Under the pieces are notes generated by a model. That model searched no databases and was not told the DNA's origin. It saw nothing but the letters and a program-made list of their open reading frames with translations. From the NCBI GenBank assembly GCA_023015825.1, contig JALKAW010000002.1, positions 124,001 through 188,000 on the forward strand: a DNA stretch of 64,000 bases, written 5' to 3'. Shown here in pieces: positions 28,012 through 37,015 of the stretch. A program made the translations under genes and the position numbers. Source of the stretch: Flavobacteriaceae bacterium S0862. Lineage in GTDB: Bacteria > Bacteroidota > Bacteroidia > Flavobacteriales > Flavobacteriaceae. The stretch's first letter is position 1, and every line of letters begins with the position of its first letter.

Positions 28012-28785
28012 TTACTTCTTATGTTTTACCAATAAATCCATCAACGAAATTGATGCATCTTCCATATCGTTTACAATTGCATCAATTTTTGAAATGATGT
28101 AGTTATAGAATATCTGTAATATAATAGCAACAATTAGACCAAACACGGTTGTTAGAAGTGCAACTTTAATACCTCCTGCAACTAAAGATGGTTGCATGTC
28201 ACCAGCAGCTTCAATTTTATCGAATGCTTGAATCATACCAATTACCGTTCCCATGAACCCTAACATTGGTGCTAATGCTATAAATAAAGATATCCAAGAT
28301 ACATTTTTTTCTAATTGTCCCATTTGTACACCACCATAAGCTACAACAGCTTTTTCAGCAGCATCAATATCTTCGTCTGCACGATCTAATCCTTGATAGA
28401 AAATAGATGCAACAGGTCCTTTTGTGTTTCTACAAACTTCTTTTGCTGCTTCAACACCTCCTGATGCAAGTGCGTCCTCAACATTTTGAGTTAATTTTTT
28501 AGAATTTGATGTAGATAAGTTTAAAAAGATAATTCTCTCTATAGCAATTGCTAATCCAAGAATTAAACATAACAATACAATTCCCATAAATCCTGGGCCT
28601 CCTTCAATAAATCTCTTTTTTAATTCCTGATGAAATCCTAGGTCTTCTTCAGCAGCAGCTCCATCTTCTTGGGCTGAAACAACCGTATTAACAATTGTTG
28701 TAGTAGTTTTCGCATTTGTACTAGCATTTACAGTTCCGAATGCCATTATACATGCGATGGCTAGAATAGAAAATAATCTTTTCAT
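28012..28785 (-). CDS. exbB: MotA/TolQ/ExbB proton-channel protein
   Basis: Inner-membrane proton-channel subunit of 257 residues. It begins with a signal-peptide-like helix (MKRLFSILAIACIMAFGTVNA) and a short acidic periplasmic stretch. Three channel helices follow at about 60-80, 160-185 and 200-225. The conserved APMLGFMGTVIGMIQAF and LLTTVFGLIVAI segments are present. It works with the ExbD proteins to transmit proton-motive force to the envelope. It is first in the operon; a near -7 box (TATCTTTA on the minus strand, about 28818-28825) may drive it. Confidence 0.93.
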   Translation of the reverse strand: MKRLFSILAIACIMAFGTVNASTNAKTTTTIVNTVVSAQEDGAAAEEDLGFHQELKKRFIEGGPGFMGIVLLCLILGLAIAIERIIFLNLSTSNSKKLTQNVEDALASGGVEAAKEVCRNTKGPVASIFYQGLDRADEDIDAAEKAVVAYGGVQMGQLEKNVSWISLFIALAPMLGFMGTVIGMIQAFDKIEAAGDMQPSLVAGGIKVALLTTVFGLIVAIILQIFYNYIISKIDAIVNDMEDASISLMDLLVKHKK

Positions 28786-28906
28786 TGTTCTTGATCTTAA
28801 TTTTATTAGTTAAAGCGTTAAAGATATAAAAAAATTGTAATTAAAAAATTAAAATTTATTTAGAGATTCGCCATTTCTATTAGGAAAATCGTAATTATCT
28901 CTTTTG

Positions 28907-28994
28907 CAGAGAGGAAGGGATTCGAACCCTCGATACGCTTTTGACGTATACACACTTTCCAGGCGTGCGCCTTCGACCACTCGGCCACCTCTCT
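28907..28994 (-). tRNA. tRNA-Ser (GGA)
   Basis: The minus strand folds as a class II tRNA. The acceptor AGAGAGG pairs with CCTCTCT, discriminator G follows, and there is a long variable arm. The anticodon loop CTGGAAA has GGA as its anticodon. The T loop is TTCGAAT. The 3' CCA is not encoded. It lies between asparaginase and exbB on the same strand. Confidence 0.96.
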
Positions 28995-29068
28995 ATAACT
29001 CTATTTTTTAGTTACAGCGGCTCAAATAACAAAAAAAAGTTTAAACGTTAAAATTTTGGTTGTTAATT

Positions 29069-30094
29069 TTAAGATATCTCTCCGCGTAATGAGTTTTCGA
29101 AGTGTTCCTTAAATTTTAATCTAGATAAATTTTTGCCTAACAAATACATGAGTTTAGCTATTGCTGCTTCGGTTGTCATATCACCTCCAGAAATTACACC
29201 TATGTCTTTTAGTTGTGTACTTGTTTCATATTGACCCATCATAACACTACCTCCAGAACATTGCGTAACGTTAATTATATGTATTCCTTTATCAATATAC
29301 TCCTTTAACATATCAATAAACCAAGTTCTATTGGTTGTATTTCCTGCCCCATAAGTTTCTAGAATTACGCCTTCTAGATTTGGAGTGGAAAAAATTGAAC
29401 GCATTATGTTCTCAGAAATCCCAGGAAACAATTTAATTATCGCAATATTATTATTAAGTGTATTATGCACTTTTAATTTTTTTCCTGTTTTTGGTATAAG
29501 CAAATATTCTTTGTTTACTTTGAGATGAACTCCTGATTCAGCCAAATCGGGATAGTTTAAAGATGCAAAAGCTTCAAAATGTTCGGCATTAATTTTTGTA
29601 GTTCTATTGCCACGATATAATTTATACTCAAAATAAAGACATACCTCCTTAATAATTGGTTGCTCTTTTTCTTGTAGTGAAGCTATTTGAATAGAGGTAA
29701 TTAAATTTTCTTTAGCGTCGGTACGTAAATCACCTATTGGTAATTGCGACCCTGTAAATATTACAGGTTTTGCTAAATTTTCCAACATAAAGCTTAATGC
29801 TGAAGCTGTATAACTCATTGTATCGCTACCATGTAAAATGACAAACCCATCAAATGCAGAATAGTTTTGTTCAATTATTTCAGCTATTTGAATCCAATAA
29901 TTAGGATTCATGTTGGAGGAATCTATAGGTTCATCAAAAGAAATAGTTTCTATAGAACATGTCAAAAGTTTTAGCTCTGGTATTTTATATAACAAGTTAT
30001 CAAAATCAAAAGAACGTAACACGCCAGTTTCTGGGTCTTTAATCATTCCAATAGTGCCGCCTGTATATATTAATAATATGTTTGGTATCTTCAT
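29069..30094 (-). CDS. ansA: Type I L-asparaginase
   Basis: Cytoplasmic asparaginase of 341 residues that hydrolyses L-asparagine to aspartate and ammonia. The first catalytic Thr is in YTGGTIGM near residue 12. The second motif is LHGSDTMSYTASALSFM (about 85-101). TGSQLP and DAKEN follow as in bacterial type I enzymes. There is no signal peptide, supporting the cytoplasmic form. The start lies two bases from the stop of tatD upstream, so the two genes are an operon. Confidence 0.93.
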   Translation of the reverse strand: MKIPNILLIYTGGTIGMIKDPETGVLRSFDFDNLLYKIPELKLLTCSIETISFDEPIDSSNMNPNYWIQIAEIIEQNYSAFDGFVILHGSDTMSYTASALSFMLENLAKPVIFTGSQLPIGDLRTDAKENLITSIQIASLQEKEQPIIKEVCLYFEYKLYRGNRTTKINAEHFEAFASLNYPDLAESGVHLKVNKEYLLIPKTGKKLKVHNTLNNNIAIIKLFPGISENIMRSIFSTPNLEGVILETYGAGNTTNRTWFIDMLKEYIDKGIHIINVTQCSGGSVMMGQYETSTQLKDIGVISGGDMTTEAAIAKLMYLLGKNLSRLKFKEHFENSLRGEIS

Positions 30095-30096
30095 TT

Positions 30097-30864
30097 CTAA
30101 ACTTTAAAAACTTCTTTTGAATTAGCTGTGGTAATGTTGGCAATTTCAGTTATACTTATACCATATATATATGACAACTTATCTAGTACATTAATTATGT
30201 AACTACTTTCATTACGTTTTCCACGATATGGAGTAGGAGCTAAATAAGGTGAATCTGTCTCTAAAACTATATGCTTTAAATCTATTTGATTTAGGAATTG
30301 ATCTATCTTTCCATTTTTAAATGTCACTACACCACCAATGCCTAATTTCATATTATATGAAATTGCTCTTTGAGCTTGCTCTAATGTTCCAGTAAAGCAG
30401 TGAAAAATTCCAAATAAATCGTCTCCTTTTTCTTCTTCTAAAATTTCAAAAATCTCATCGAACGATTCTCTACAATGAATCACTATTGGTAATTTATAAT
30501 TCTTGGATAATTTAATTTGATGCCTAAATGCTTCCTGTTGTATACTTAATGTTGATTTGTCCCAATACAAGTCAATACCAATCTCACCAACGGCAATAAA
30601 TGGTCTTTTCGATAATAGCTTTTCAACGTGAGCTAGTTCTTCTTTATAATTTTCTTTAACAGATGTTGGGTGTAAACCCATCATTAAAAACACACTTTCT
30701 GGGTAATTTCTTTCAAGCTCAAACATCGCCTTGGTGTAAGTTGAGTCTATTGCTGGAATAAAAAAGCGCGTAATTCCTTTATTGAAGGCACGCTGCATCA
30801 TCTTGTCACGATCCTCATCAAAAGCTTCACTATATAAATGAGTGTGTGTGTCTGTAATTATCAT
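30097..30864 (-). CDS. tatD: TatD-family hydrolase
   Basis: Metal-dependent DNase/deoxyribonuclease-like TIM-barrel enzyme of 255 residues, normal length. Metal-binding and catalytic motifs are THTHLY at the N terminus, GEIGID in the middle, then HCRES, HCFTG and ETDSPYLAP. TatD enzymes have 3'-5' exonuclease or D-aminoacyl-tRNA-related activities in different species. The gene leads the operon with asparaginase. A near -7 box (TACTTTTA) lies just upstream. Confidence 0.93.
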   Translation of the reverse strand: MIITDTHTHLYSEAFDEDRDKMMQRAFNKGITRFFIPAIDSTYTKAMFELERNYPESVFLMMGLHPTSVKENYKEELAHVEKLLSKRPFIAVGEIGIDLYWDKSTLSIQQEAFRHQIKLSKNYKLPIVIHCRESFDEIFEILEEEKGDDLFGIFHCFTGTLEQAQRAISYNMKLGIGGVVTFKNGKIDQFLNQIDLKHIVLETDSPYLAPTPYRGKRNESSYIINVLDKLSYIYGISITEIANITTANSKEVFKV

Positions 30865-30992
30865 TTTGTAAAAGTAAAAAAGTCATTAGTAAACATGATG
30901 CTTTTTTATTGGTAATTTAAAATACTTCCTCTTTATTTTTTTCTAGTTTGTAGTTTGGGTTACTTTTACAGCTTTCAATTTTAAACATAAAA

Positions 30993-31436
30993 ATGAACAA
31001 AAAGCTTAAAGACTTTCTATTTGATAAAGGCTACACTAAAGTGAAGTTAAAACTAACTAAAACCAATCATTTTGAGCTTAAAGCATCTATAAATGGAATA
31101 GAAGGACGCTTTATTTTGGACACTGGAGCCTCTAACTCATGTGTTGATTTTGAATATGCCGACATGTTTGGTTTAGAAGTTGAAGACTCCGATGTAAAAG
31201 CAGCTGGTGCTGGAGCAATAGATATGCTTACTCAGGTTTCAAAAAAAAACACCCTTAAAATAGGAAAATGTAAATCAAAAAAAACTTCAATCATTCTATT
31301 TGATTTAACACATGTAAATACTGCGCTTATAAGCCATAAATCAAAGCCTATACATGGAATTATTGGGGCAGATATTCTAAAAAAAACCAAAGCAATAATT
31401 GATTACAATAAGAAATATTTATATCTTAACTATTAA
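30993..31436 (+). CDS. Retropepsin-like aspartic protease
   Basis: Small protein of 147 residues with one retropepsin-type motif, FILDTGASNSCVDF (about residues 41-54), and a later IHGIIGADIL. Together these are the core of a single aspartic-protease half that would act as a dimer. There is no signal peptide or membrane helix, so it is probably cytoplasmic. The family (clan AA, often labelled clp-protease-like or retropepsin-like) is common in Bacteroidota but its substrates are unknown. The response regulator gene follows 27 bases later. Confidence 0.8.
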   Translation: MNKKLKDFLFDKGYTKVKLKLTKTNHFELKASINGIEGRFILDTGASNSCVDFEYADMFGLEVEDSDVKAAGAGAIDMLTQVSKKNTLKIGKCKSKKTSIILFDLTHVNTALISHKSKPIHGIIGADILKKTKAIIDYNKKYLYLNY

Positions 31437-31463
31437 TTAATAGCAACTCGACTAACCTCTAAT

Positions 31464-32087
31464 ATGAATCCTTCAATTATAATTGCTGATGACCATCCTT
31501 TAGTCCTAAAAGGGTTGCAAGATTTTCTAATTGAAAAAAACTACAACATTATTAATAGTGCTACCAATGGAAAAGAGGCTTATAAATTAATATTAAAGCA
31601 CGAGCCAGATATTGCTATTCTGGACATAAAAATGCCACACTTATCTGGCTTAGAAATAGCAAAACTATGTCATGATAAATTGGATACTAGAATTGTACTT
31701 ATAACTTTTGAAAAAAACATTACATTCTACCATCAAGCCAAACAACTTAATATTTATGGCTACTTATTAAAAGAGTTTGCTTTAGTAGAAATTGAAAATT
31801 GTTTAAATGCAGTAGCTAAAGGCATGCCATATTTTAGCAAAGAAATAGAAGATCAATTCTCTGGTGAAACTGTGCCTGTAAATATCGATGATTTAACACC
31901 TTCAGAAAAACGTATTCTAAAACTAATTGCTGAAAATAAAACTGCCATAGAAATTGCTTGCCTACTCGAGATCTCAAAAAGAACAGTTGAGAAACACAAA
32001 AGCCATATTATTAAAAAACTAAAATTAGAATCAAAACACAACGGCCTTTTGCTGTTTGCGAAGGGAAACGAGAGCCTATTTTTGTAA
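31464..32087 (+). CDS. Orphan NarL/FixJ-type response regulator
   Basis: Two-domain response regulator of 207 residues. The receiver has acidic residues D9 and D10, the phospho-acceptor D54 (ILDIKMP), T81 and K103. The C-terminal LuxR-type helix-turn-helix spans about 138-195 (LTPSEKRILKLIAENK and ISKRTVEKHKSHI). No histidine kinase gene is adjacent. A NarL-like palindrome lies 64 bases after its stop, so the region downstream is a plausible direct target. The aspartic-protease gene just upstream may share its transcript. Confidence 0.9.
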   Translation: MNPSIIIADDHPLVLKGLQDFLIEKNYNIINSATNGKEAYKLILKHEPDIAILDIKMPHLSGLEIAKLCHDKLDTRIVLITFEKNITFYHQAKQLNIYGYLLKEFALVEIENCLNAVAKGMPYFSKEIEDQFSGETVPVNIDDLTPSEKRILKLIAENKTAIEIACLLEISKRTVEKHKSHIIKKLKLESKHNGLLLFAKGNESLFL

Positions 32088-32150
32088 AATTTGATTTTTT
32101 TTAATTTTTAATTTTCTGGTTTTTAGCAATTTACCCTCAAAAAACTGCAT

Positions 32151-32168
32151 ATACGTATATATACGTAT
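32151..32168. promoter_or_regulatory. NarL-like 7-2-7 palindrome
   Basis: An 18-base perfect palindrome, ATACGTAT-AT-ATACGTAT, contains TACGTAT and its inverse spaced by two bases. This is the geometry of NarL/NarP sites (TACYYMT-N2-AKRRGTA). It lies just downstream of a NarL-family regulator gene and upstream of the hairpin and small ORF. Binding is inferred. Confidence 0.45.
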
Positions 32169-32232
32169 TGTTTGGTATTACTTTATTTTGCAAATTTACA
32201 GTGCTATTAATTAGTTCTTAGGGAGAATTATG

Positions 32233-32271
32233 GAAGGCTCTAGGTTTAATTGCTTGGAGCTTTCATTTTTT
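32233..32271 (+). ncRNA. Candidate structured small RNA or leader hairpin
   Basis: On the plus strand 32233-32244 pairs with 32253-32264 in a 12-bp stem with three G-U pairs and an 8-base loop, followed by six Ts. G-U pairs are stable only in RNA and only on this strand, which suggests a transcribed structure. It could end a short RNA or act as an attenuator before the small ORF. No promoter was found with an exact -7 box; TATTTTGC at 32184 is the nearest. Confidence 0.4.
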
Positions 32272-32306
32272 AAATAAGAATCTACCCCAAATACTTATGA
32301 GTGATA

Positions 32307-32408
32307 ATGAATAAAGATGATACTCTTTGGCGTAAAATTTTATTTATTGGATTAGTTATTATTATAGTTATGGTAATTTCTGTTAATTTATTAGTTAGTT
32401 TAATATGA
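32307..32408 (+). CDS. Candidate 33-residue membrane microprotein
   Basis: This short ORF encodes a polar start (MNKDDTLWRKI) followed by about 20 hydrophobic residues (FIGLVIIIVMVISVNLLVSL), a clear single membrane helix. A five-codon ORF (MSDNE) overlaps its start in another frame and might tune translation. The stop codon lies inside a 20-bp terminator stem. Placement between a structured leader and a terminator supports a real transcript. There is no homology evidence, and chance occurrence is possible at this length. Confidence 0.42.
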   Translation: MNKDDTLWRKILFIGLVIIIVMVISVNLLVSLI

Positions 32409-32448
32409 ACAAAAAGGGTGCTTATTTTTAAGCACCCTTTTTGTTCAT
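32405..32448. terminator. Long bidirectional terminator
   Basis: The stem is a perfect 20-bp inverted repeat (32405-32424 with 32429-32448) around a TTTT loop. A-runs and T-runs on both arms allow termination in either direction. It serves the small ORF on the plus strand and odhB on the minus strand. Confidence 0.9.
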
Positions 32449-32465
32449 AAAATAAATTATTAACG

Positions 32466-33677
32466 CTACAGCTCTAAAGCTTTCTTAACGTCATTATTCA
32501 TTAATAATTCAATAGGATTTTCTAATGCTTCTTTAACCGCTACCAAGAAACCTACAGATTCTTTACCATCAATAATTCTATGGTCATACGATAATGCAAC
32601 AAACATTATTGGTCTAATTTCAACTTTTCCATTAATAGCTACTGGACGCTCAACAATATTATGCATTCCTAAAATTCCACTTTGTGGAGGGTTAATAATT
32701 GGTGTAGATAACATACTCCCAAATACTCCACCGTTAGAAATTGTGAATGTTCCACCTGTCATTTCATCAACAGTAATCTGTCCGTCACGAGCACGAATTG
32801 CTAATCTTTTAACTTCAGATTCAATACCTCTAAAAGATAATTTTTCAGCATTTCTTATAACAGGAACCATCAATCCTTTTGGACCAGAAACTGCAATAGA
32901 AATATCTACAAAATCATAACTCAGCATTTCTTTTCCATCAATCATAGAATTTACAGCTGGATACATTTGCAACGCCCTAACAACTGCTAATGAGAAAAAA
33001 CTCATGAAGCCTAAACTTACACCGTGTTTTTCTTTAAATTCTTCTTTGTATTGCTTGCGTAAATCAAAAATTGGTGACATATCTACTTCGTTAAAAGTAG
33101 TTAGCATTGCTGTTGTATTTTTTGCTTCTACCAAACGTTCGGCAACTTTACGACGAAGCATGGACATTTTACTTCTAGAAGTACCTCGACCCTCTACATT
33201 TACCTCTTGACCCATAGAAGGTACAGCTTTTACAGCATCTTCTTTAGTCACACGACCATCTCTTCCTGTGCCTTTAACCTGTGATGCTTCCATTCCTTTT
33301 TCTGCTAATATTTTATTTGCAGCTGGACTTGGTGTACCTGTAGCATAAGTATCTTTTGAAGATGATGATGTTTTTGATTCCTGCTGAGTTGTTTCAGTCT
33401 TTTCAACTTTCTTTACTGGCTCAGTTCCCTCAGGTTTTTTTGCGTTAGTATCAATTAAACAAACCACTTGCCCAACAGCAACTGCATCTCCCTCTTCTGC
33501 TTTTAATATAATCGTTCCACTGGCTTCAGCTGGTAACTCAAGTGTTGCTTTGTCACTATCTACTTCTGCAATGGCTTGGTCTTTTTCTACATAATCTCCA
33601 TCTTCTACCAACCACTCTGCTATTTCAACTTCGGTGATTGATTCTCCAGGTGATGGAACTTTCATTTCTAAAATCAT
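32466..33677 (-). CDS. odhB: Dihydrolipoyl succinyltransferase, E2 of 2-oxoglutarate dehydrogenase
   Basis: E2 core of the 2-oxoglutarate dehydrogenase complex, 403 residues. It transfers the succinyl group from the lipoyl arm to CoA in the TCA cycle. The single lipoyl domain (1-77) carries the lipoylated Lys at K43 (DSDKATLE). A flexible charged linker, the peripheral-subunit-binding domain (about 112-148, [18 protein letters not shown]) and the catalytic domain follow. The active-site HRIIDG is at 366-371. It lies 26 bases after sucA in the same operon; E3 is not in the window. Confidence 0.96.
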   Translation of the reverse strand: MILEMKVPSPGESITEVEIAEWLVEDGDYVEKDQAIAEVDSDKATLELPAEASGTIILKAEEGDAVAVGQVVCLIDTNAKKPEGTEPVKKVEKTETTQQESKTSSSSKDTYATGTPSPAANKILAEKGMEASQVKGTGRDGRVTKEDAVKAVPSMGQEVNVEGRGTSRSKMSMLRRKVAERLVEAKNTTAMLTTFNEVDMSPIFDLRKQYKEEFKEKHGVSLGFMSFFSLAVVRALQMYPAVNSMIDGKEMLSYDFVDISIAVSGPKGLMVPVIRNAEKLSFRGIESEVKRLAIRARDGQITVDEMTGGTFTISNGGVFGSMLSTPIINPPQSGILGMHNIVERPVAINGKVEIRPIMFVALSYDHRIIDGKESVGFLVAVKEALENPIELLMNNDVKKALEL

Positions 33678-33703
33678 TCTATATATATTTTAGTTGTATA
33701 TTA

Positions 33704-36463
33704 TTATCTACGTTGGTTATTTTTTGTTTTATCAAAGACATAATCAATTACTTGTTGATGTCGTCTTTTACTTCTTGTTGAACTTCCTGCAGCTGGTGCA
33801 CTATAAGTTCTTCTTGTAGCAGCTCTCCATGCCCTAGCTTCATCAATATGCATCATGATGTGACTATAAGCTCCCATGTTTCTTGGTTCTTCTTGTGCCC
33901 AAACTACGTCTTTAGCATTTTTATATTTACTTAATACTTTACGAATATCTTCTATTGGCAATGGGAATAATTGTTCTATTCTTATTAAAGCTACATCTTT
34001 TCTTTTAAGATTTTCTTGCTCTTCTAATAAATCATAATAAAACTTTCCTGCTACAAAAACTAATGTTTTTACTTGGTCTGCTTTTGCTTTTTTATCGTCA
34101 ATTAACATTTGAAAACATCCATTAGTAAATTCATCAACAGTAGAAACTACTAGTGGATGACGTAATAAGCTTTTAGGTGTAAATACAATTAATGGTTTTC
34201 TAAATTTAGCTTTCATTTGTTTTCGCAACAAATGGTACATATTTGCAGGCGTTGTACAGTCTACTACAAACATATTGTCTTTTGCACACATTTGAAGATA
34301 ACGCTCCATACGTGCTGAAGAGTGTTCTGCTCCTTGACCCTCGTAACCATGTGGTAATAACATAACTAAACCGTTTTGCAGTTTCCATTTATCTTCTGCA
34401 GCTGTTATATATTGGTCTATCATTATTTGTGCTCCATTACTAAAATCACCAAACTGAGCTTCCCAAATTGTTAGTGTTTTTGGGCTAGCCATAGCATAAC
34501 CGTAATCAAAACCAACCACACCATATTCCGATAATAATGAGTTATAAATAAAGAATCTTCCTTGTGTATCGCTTATGTTGTTGTGCAGTATAATTTCTTC
34601 TTCACTGTCTTCTACTTTTACAACAGCATGACGATGTGAGAATGTACCTCGCTCTACATCTTGACCAGAGATACGTACATCGTAACCTTCTTCTAATAAT
34701 GTTCCGTATGCCAAATGCTCTGCCATTGCCCAATCCAGTTTGTCTTCGTCAAACATGGTTTGTCTTGACTCTATAAGGCGTGATATTTTACGGATGAATT
34801 TTTTATCCTTTGGAAGATTAGAAAGTACTTTAGTAATTTTTGCTAGTTCTTCTCTATCATAAGAAGTATCTACAGCTTTCATCATTTTATCCTCTTCTGC
34901 TGTAATATAGTTTTCCCATTCATTACTCATAAATGGAGTGATTTCTGTTTTCTTAATCTTTCTAGAATCTTCTAGTTTTTCTTCTAAAGAATTTTTATAA
35001 TCTTTCTCTAATTTGGAAACATATTTAGAATCAATAACTCCTTCTGCAATTAATTTTTCAGCATAAATATCTCTTGGATTTTTATGCTTTGCAATTGCTT
35101 TATATAGTAGTGGTTGTGTAAATTTAGGTTCATCGCCTTCATTATGTCCATATTTTCGGTAACCCAGTAAATCTATAAATACATCGCGCCTAAACTTCAT
35201 TCTAAAATGTAACGCAAACAAAACAGCATGTACTACAGCCTCAGCATCGTCGGCATTAACGTGTAGCACAGGAGAAAGCGTAACTTTAGCGACATCTGTA
35301 CAATATGTGCTTGAACGTGCATCTCGATAATTAGTAGTAAACCCAATTTGGTTATTTACAACAATGTGAATAGTTCCATTGGTTTTATAGCCTTCTAACT
35401 TTGCCATTTGTATCACTTCGTATACCAATCCTTGTCCGGCAATTGCTGCATCACCATGCACAATAATAGGCAGTACTTGCGATGGGTTTTCTGGATATTT
35501 ATCGTCTTGTTTTGCTCTAGCTATACCCTCTACTACAGCTCCAACGGTTTCTAAATGCGATGGATTTGGTGCAATATTTAAATTTATTTTTTTTCCAGCA
35601 TCTGTAATTCGGTCACTAGTCCAACCTAAATGGTATTTTACATCCCCATCAAAAACTTCTTGTTCATAATCTTTACCATCAAATTCACTAAAAATGTCTT
35701 TAGCTGATTTACCAAAGATATTAGTAAGAGTACTTAAGCGACCACGATGAGCCATTCCCATCACAAATTCTTTTACATCATATTCTGAAGCTTTTTCAAT
35801 TAGAGCATCTAAAGCTGGAATTAAAGATTCTCCACCCTCTAAAGAAAATCGCTTTTGACCAACGTATTTGGTATGTAAAAAGTTCTCGAAAGAAACTGCT
35901 TCATTTAGTTTTTTAAGGATATGTTTCTTTTCTACAGTAGAAAATTTTGGCAGATTATCGTTTATATTTAACTTACTCTGAATCCACTCAATTTCATCTG
36001 GCTTACGTATATACATATACTCTACACCAATAGAATTACAGTAAATAGCCTCAAGATGTGTTCTAATTTCTCTGAGTGTTTGCTTACCCAATCCTAAAAT
36101 ATCTCCAGCATTAAAAACGGTATCTAAATCGCTTTGAGACAGACCGAAATTTTCGATTTCCAATGTAGGTGCATATTTACGTCTAGCACGAACTGGATTT
36201 GTTTTTGTAAATAAATGACCTCTATTTCTGTAACTATCAATTAGTTTAACTACTTGAAATTCTTTTTGAACATGCTCTGGTATTTGTGTTGAAACACCTT
36301 CAATAATTTCGCCTTCTAAACCATAGCTCTCACTTCCAAAATCATAACCTTGAAAAAAGGCCCTCCAACTTGGTTCTAAAGAGTCTGGGTTTTGTAAATA
36401 TTGGTCGTATAAGTCAGCAAAGTATGCTGTATGTGCTGCATTTAAAAAGGAATACTTGTCCAT
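33704..36463 (-). CDS. sucA: 2-oxoglutarate dehydrogenase E1 component
   Basis: Thiamine-diphosphate enzyme of 919 residues that decarboxylates 2-oxoglutarate and passes the succinyl group to E2. It has the normal E1o N-terminal extension with FLNAAHTAYFADLYDQYL. The conserved AHRGRLSTL and GDAAIAGQG segments are present, as is the transketolase-like C-terminal half with LLPHGYEGQGAEHSSAR. It leads the sucA-odhB operon. An exact -7 box (36503-36510) lies 39 bases upstream of the start. A short dyad (GACTT-N4-AAGTC, 36476-36489) lies in the presumed leader. Confidence 0.97.
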   Translation of the reverse strand: MDKYSFLNAAHTAYFADLYDQYLQNPDSLEPSWRAFFQGYDFGSESYGLEGEIIEGVSTQIPEHVQKEFQVVKLIDSYRNRGHLFTKTNPVRARRKYAPTLEIENFGLSQSDLDTVFNAGDILGLGKQTLREIRTHLEAIYCNSIGVEYMYIRKPDEIEWIQSKLNINDNLPKFSTVEKKHILKKLNEAVSFENFLHTKYVGQKRFSLEGGESLIPALDALIEKASEYDVKEFVMGMAHRGRLSTLTNIFGKSAKDIFSEFDGKDYEQEVFDGDVKYHLGWTSDRITDAGKKINLNIAPNPSHLETVGAVVEGIARAKQDDKYPENPSQVLPIIVHGDAAIAGQGLVYEVIQMAKLEGYKTNGTIHIVVNNQIGFTTNYRDARSSTYCTDVAKVTLSPVLHVNADDAEAVVHAVLFALHFRMKFRRDVFIDLLGYRKYGHNEGDEPKFTQPLLYKAIAKHKNPRDIYAEKLIAEGVIDSKYVSKLEKDYKNSLEEKLEDSRKIKKTEITPFMSNEWENYITAEEDKMMKAVDTSYDREELAKITKVLSNLPKDKKFIRKISRLIESRQTMFDEDKLDWAMAEHLAYGTLLEEGYDVRISGQDVERGTFSHRHAVVKVEDSEEEIILHNNISDTQGRFFIYNSLLSEYGVVGFDYGYAMASPKTLTIWEAQFGDFSNGAQIMIDQYITAAEDKWKLQNGLVMLLPHGYEGQGAEHSSARMERYLQMCAKDNMFVVDCTTPANMYHLLRKQMKAKFRKPLIVFTPKSLLRHPLVVSTVDEFTNGCFQMLIDDKKAKADQVKTLVFVAGKFYYDLLEEQENLKRKDVALIRIEQLFPLPIEDIRKVLSKYKNAKDVVWAQEEPRNMGAYSHIMMHIDEARAWRAATRRTYSAPAAGSSTRSKRRHQQVIDYVFDKTKNNQRR

Positions 36464-36502
36464 TATTTTTTTTAAGACTTTCTTAAGTCAAGAAAATTTT
36501 TT

Positions 36503-36510
36503 CAAAAATA
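36503..36510 (-). promoter_or_regulatory. -7 box of sucA
   Basis: Reads TATTTTTG on the minus strand, an exact TAnnTTTG match upstream of the sucA-odhB operon. Confidence 0.45.
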
Positions 36511-36559
36511 CAACTTTTAGTAAAATGTGATGTCTTTTTTTCTATTAAAAACACATCTT

Positions 36560-36991
36560 TTACAATGGCAAGAAAACCTTGCCTTGTTCTATTTGTGTAG
36601 AAAATTCATCGATAGTATTTTGATTGAGACTTTGAATGAATTTTGACCTACTTGGGCTTGCTAAATCATGTAAAGGACAAGGCTTATCTGCATTACACTT
36701 TTCTAAACTTAACAAACAAGAATTAAACTTATCATTACCATCAATTACATTAACAACATCCATAAGGGTATGCAGTGCGTTTTCTTTACTTAAAAAAAAC
36801 CCTCCTTTAGGTCCTTTCTTTGAAGATATTATGCCACCTCTTGATAATTCTTGTAATAATTTGGCTAAATATGCTTGCGGCACATTAATTGGGGCTGCTA
36901 AATCTTTGCCCATTATTCTATGATTCTCGCTAGAGTTAACAGCCAGAAACAGCACTGCTTTAATAGCATATTTTGATGAGTTTGAAAACAT
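36560..36991 (-). CDS. Rrf2-family regulator, NsrR/IscR-like
   Basis: Winged-helix transcription factor of 143 residues from the ATG at 36991. This start gives the family N terminus MFSNSSKYAIKAVLFLA; the longer reading would cross the promoter. Three cysteines, C92, C99 and C105 (CX6CX5C), match the cluster-binding pattern of Rrf2 proteins such as NsrR and IscR. An NO- or redox-sensing Fe-S cluster is therefore likely. It is divergent from the nitrous-oxide reductase cluster, so control of nos genes in response to NO is the natural inference. It is not a standard isc-linked IscR, since no isc genes are nearby. Confidence 0.88.
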   Translation of the reverse strand: MFSNSSKYAIKAVLFLAVNSSENHRIMGKDLAAPINVPQAYLAKLLQELSRGGIISSKKGPKGGFFLSKENALHTLMDVVNVIDGNDKFNSCLLSLEKCNADKPCPLHDLASPSRSKFIQSLNQNTIDEFSTQIEQGKVFLPL

Positions 36992-37015
36992 TGTGTAAGT
37001 ATACTTAATTCTTAA

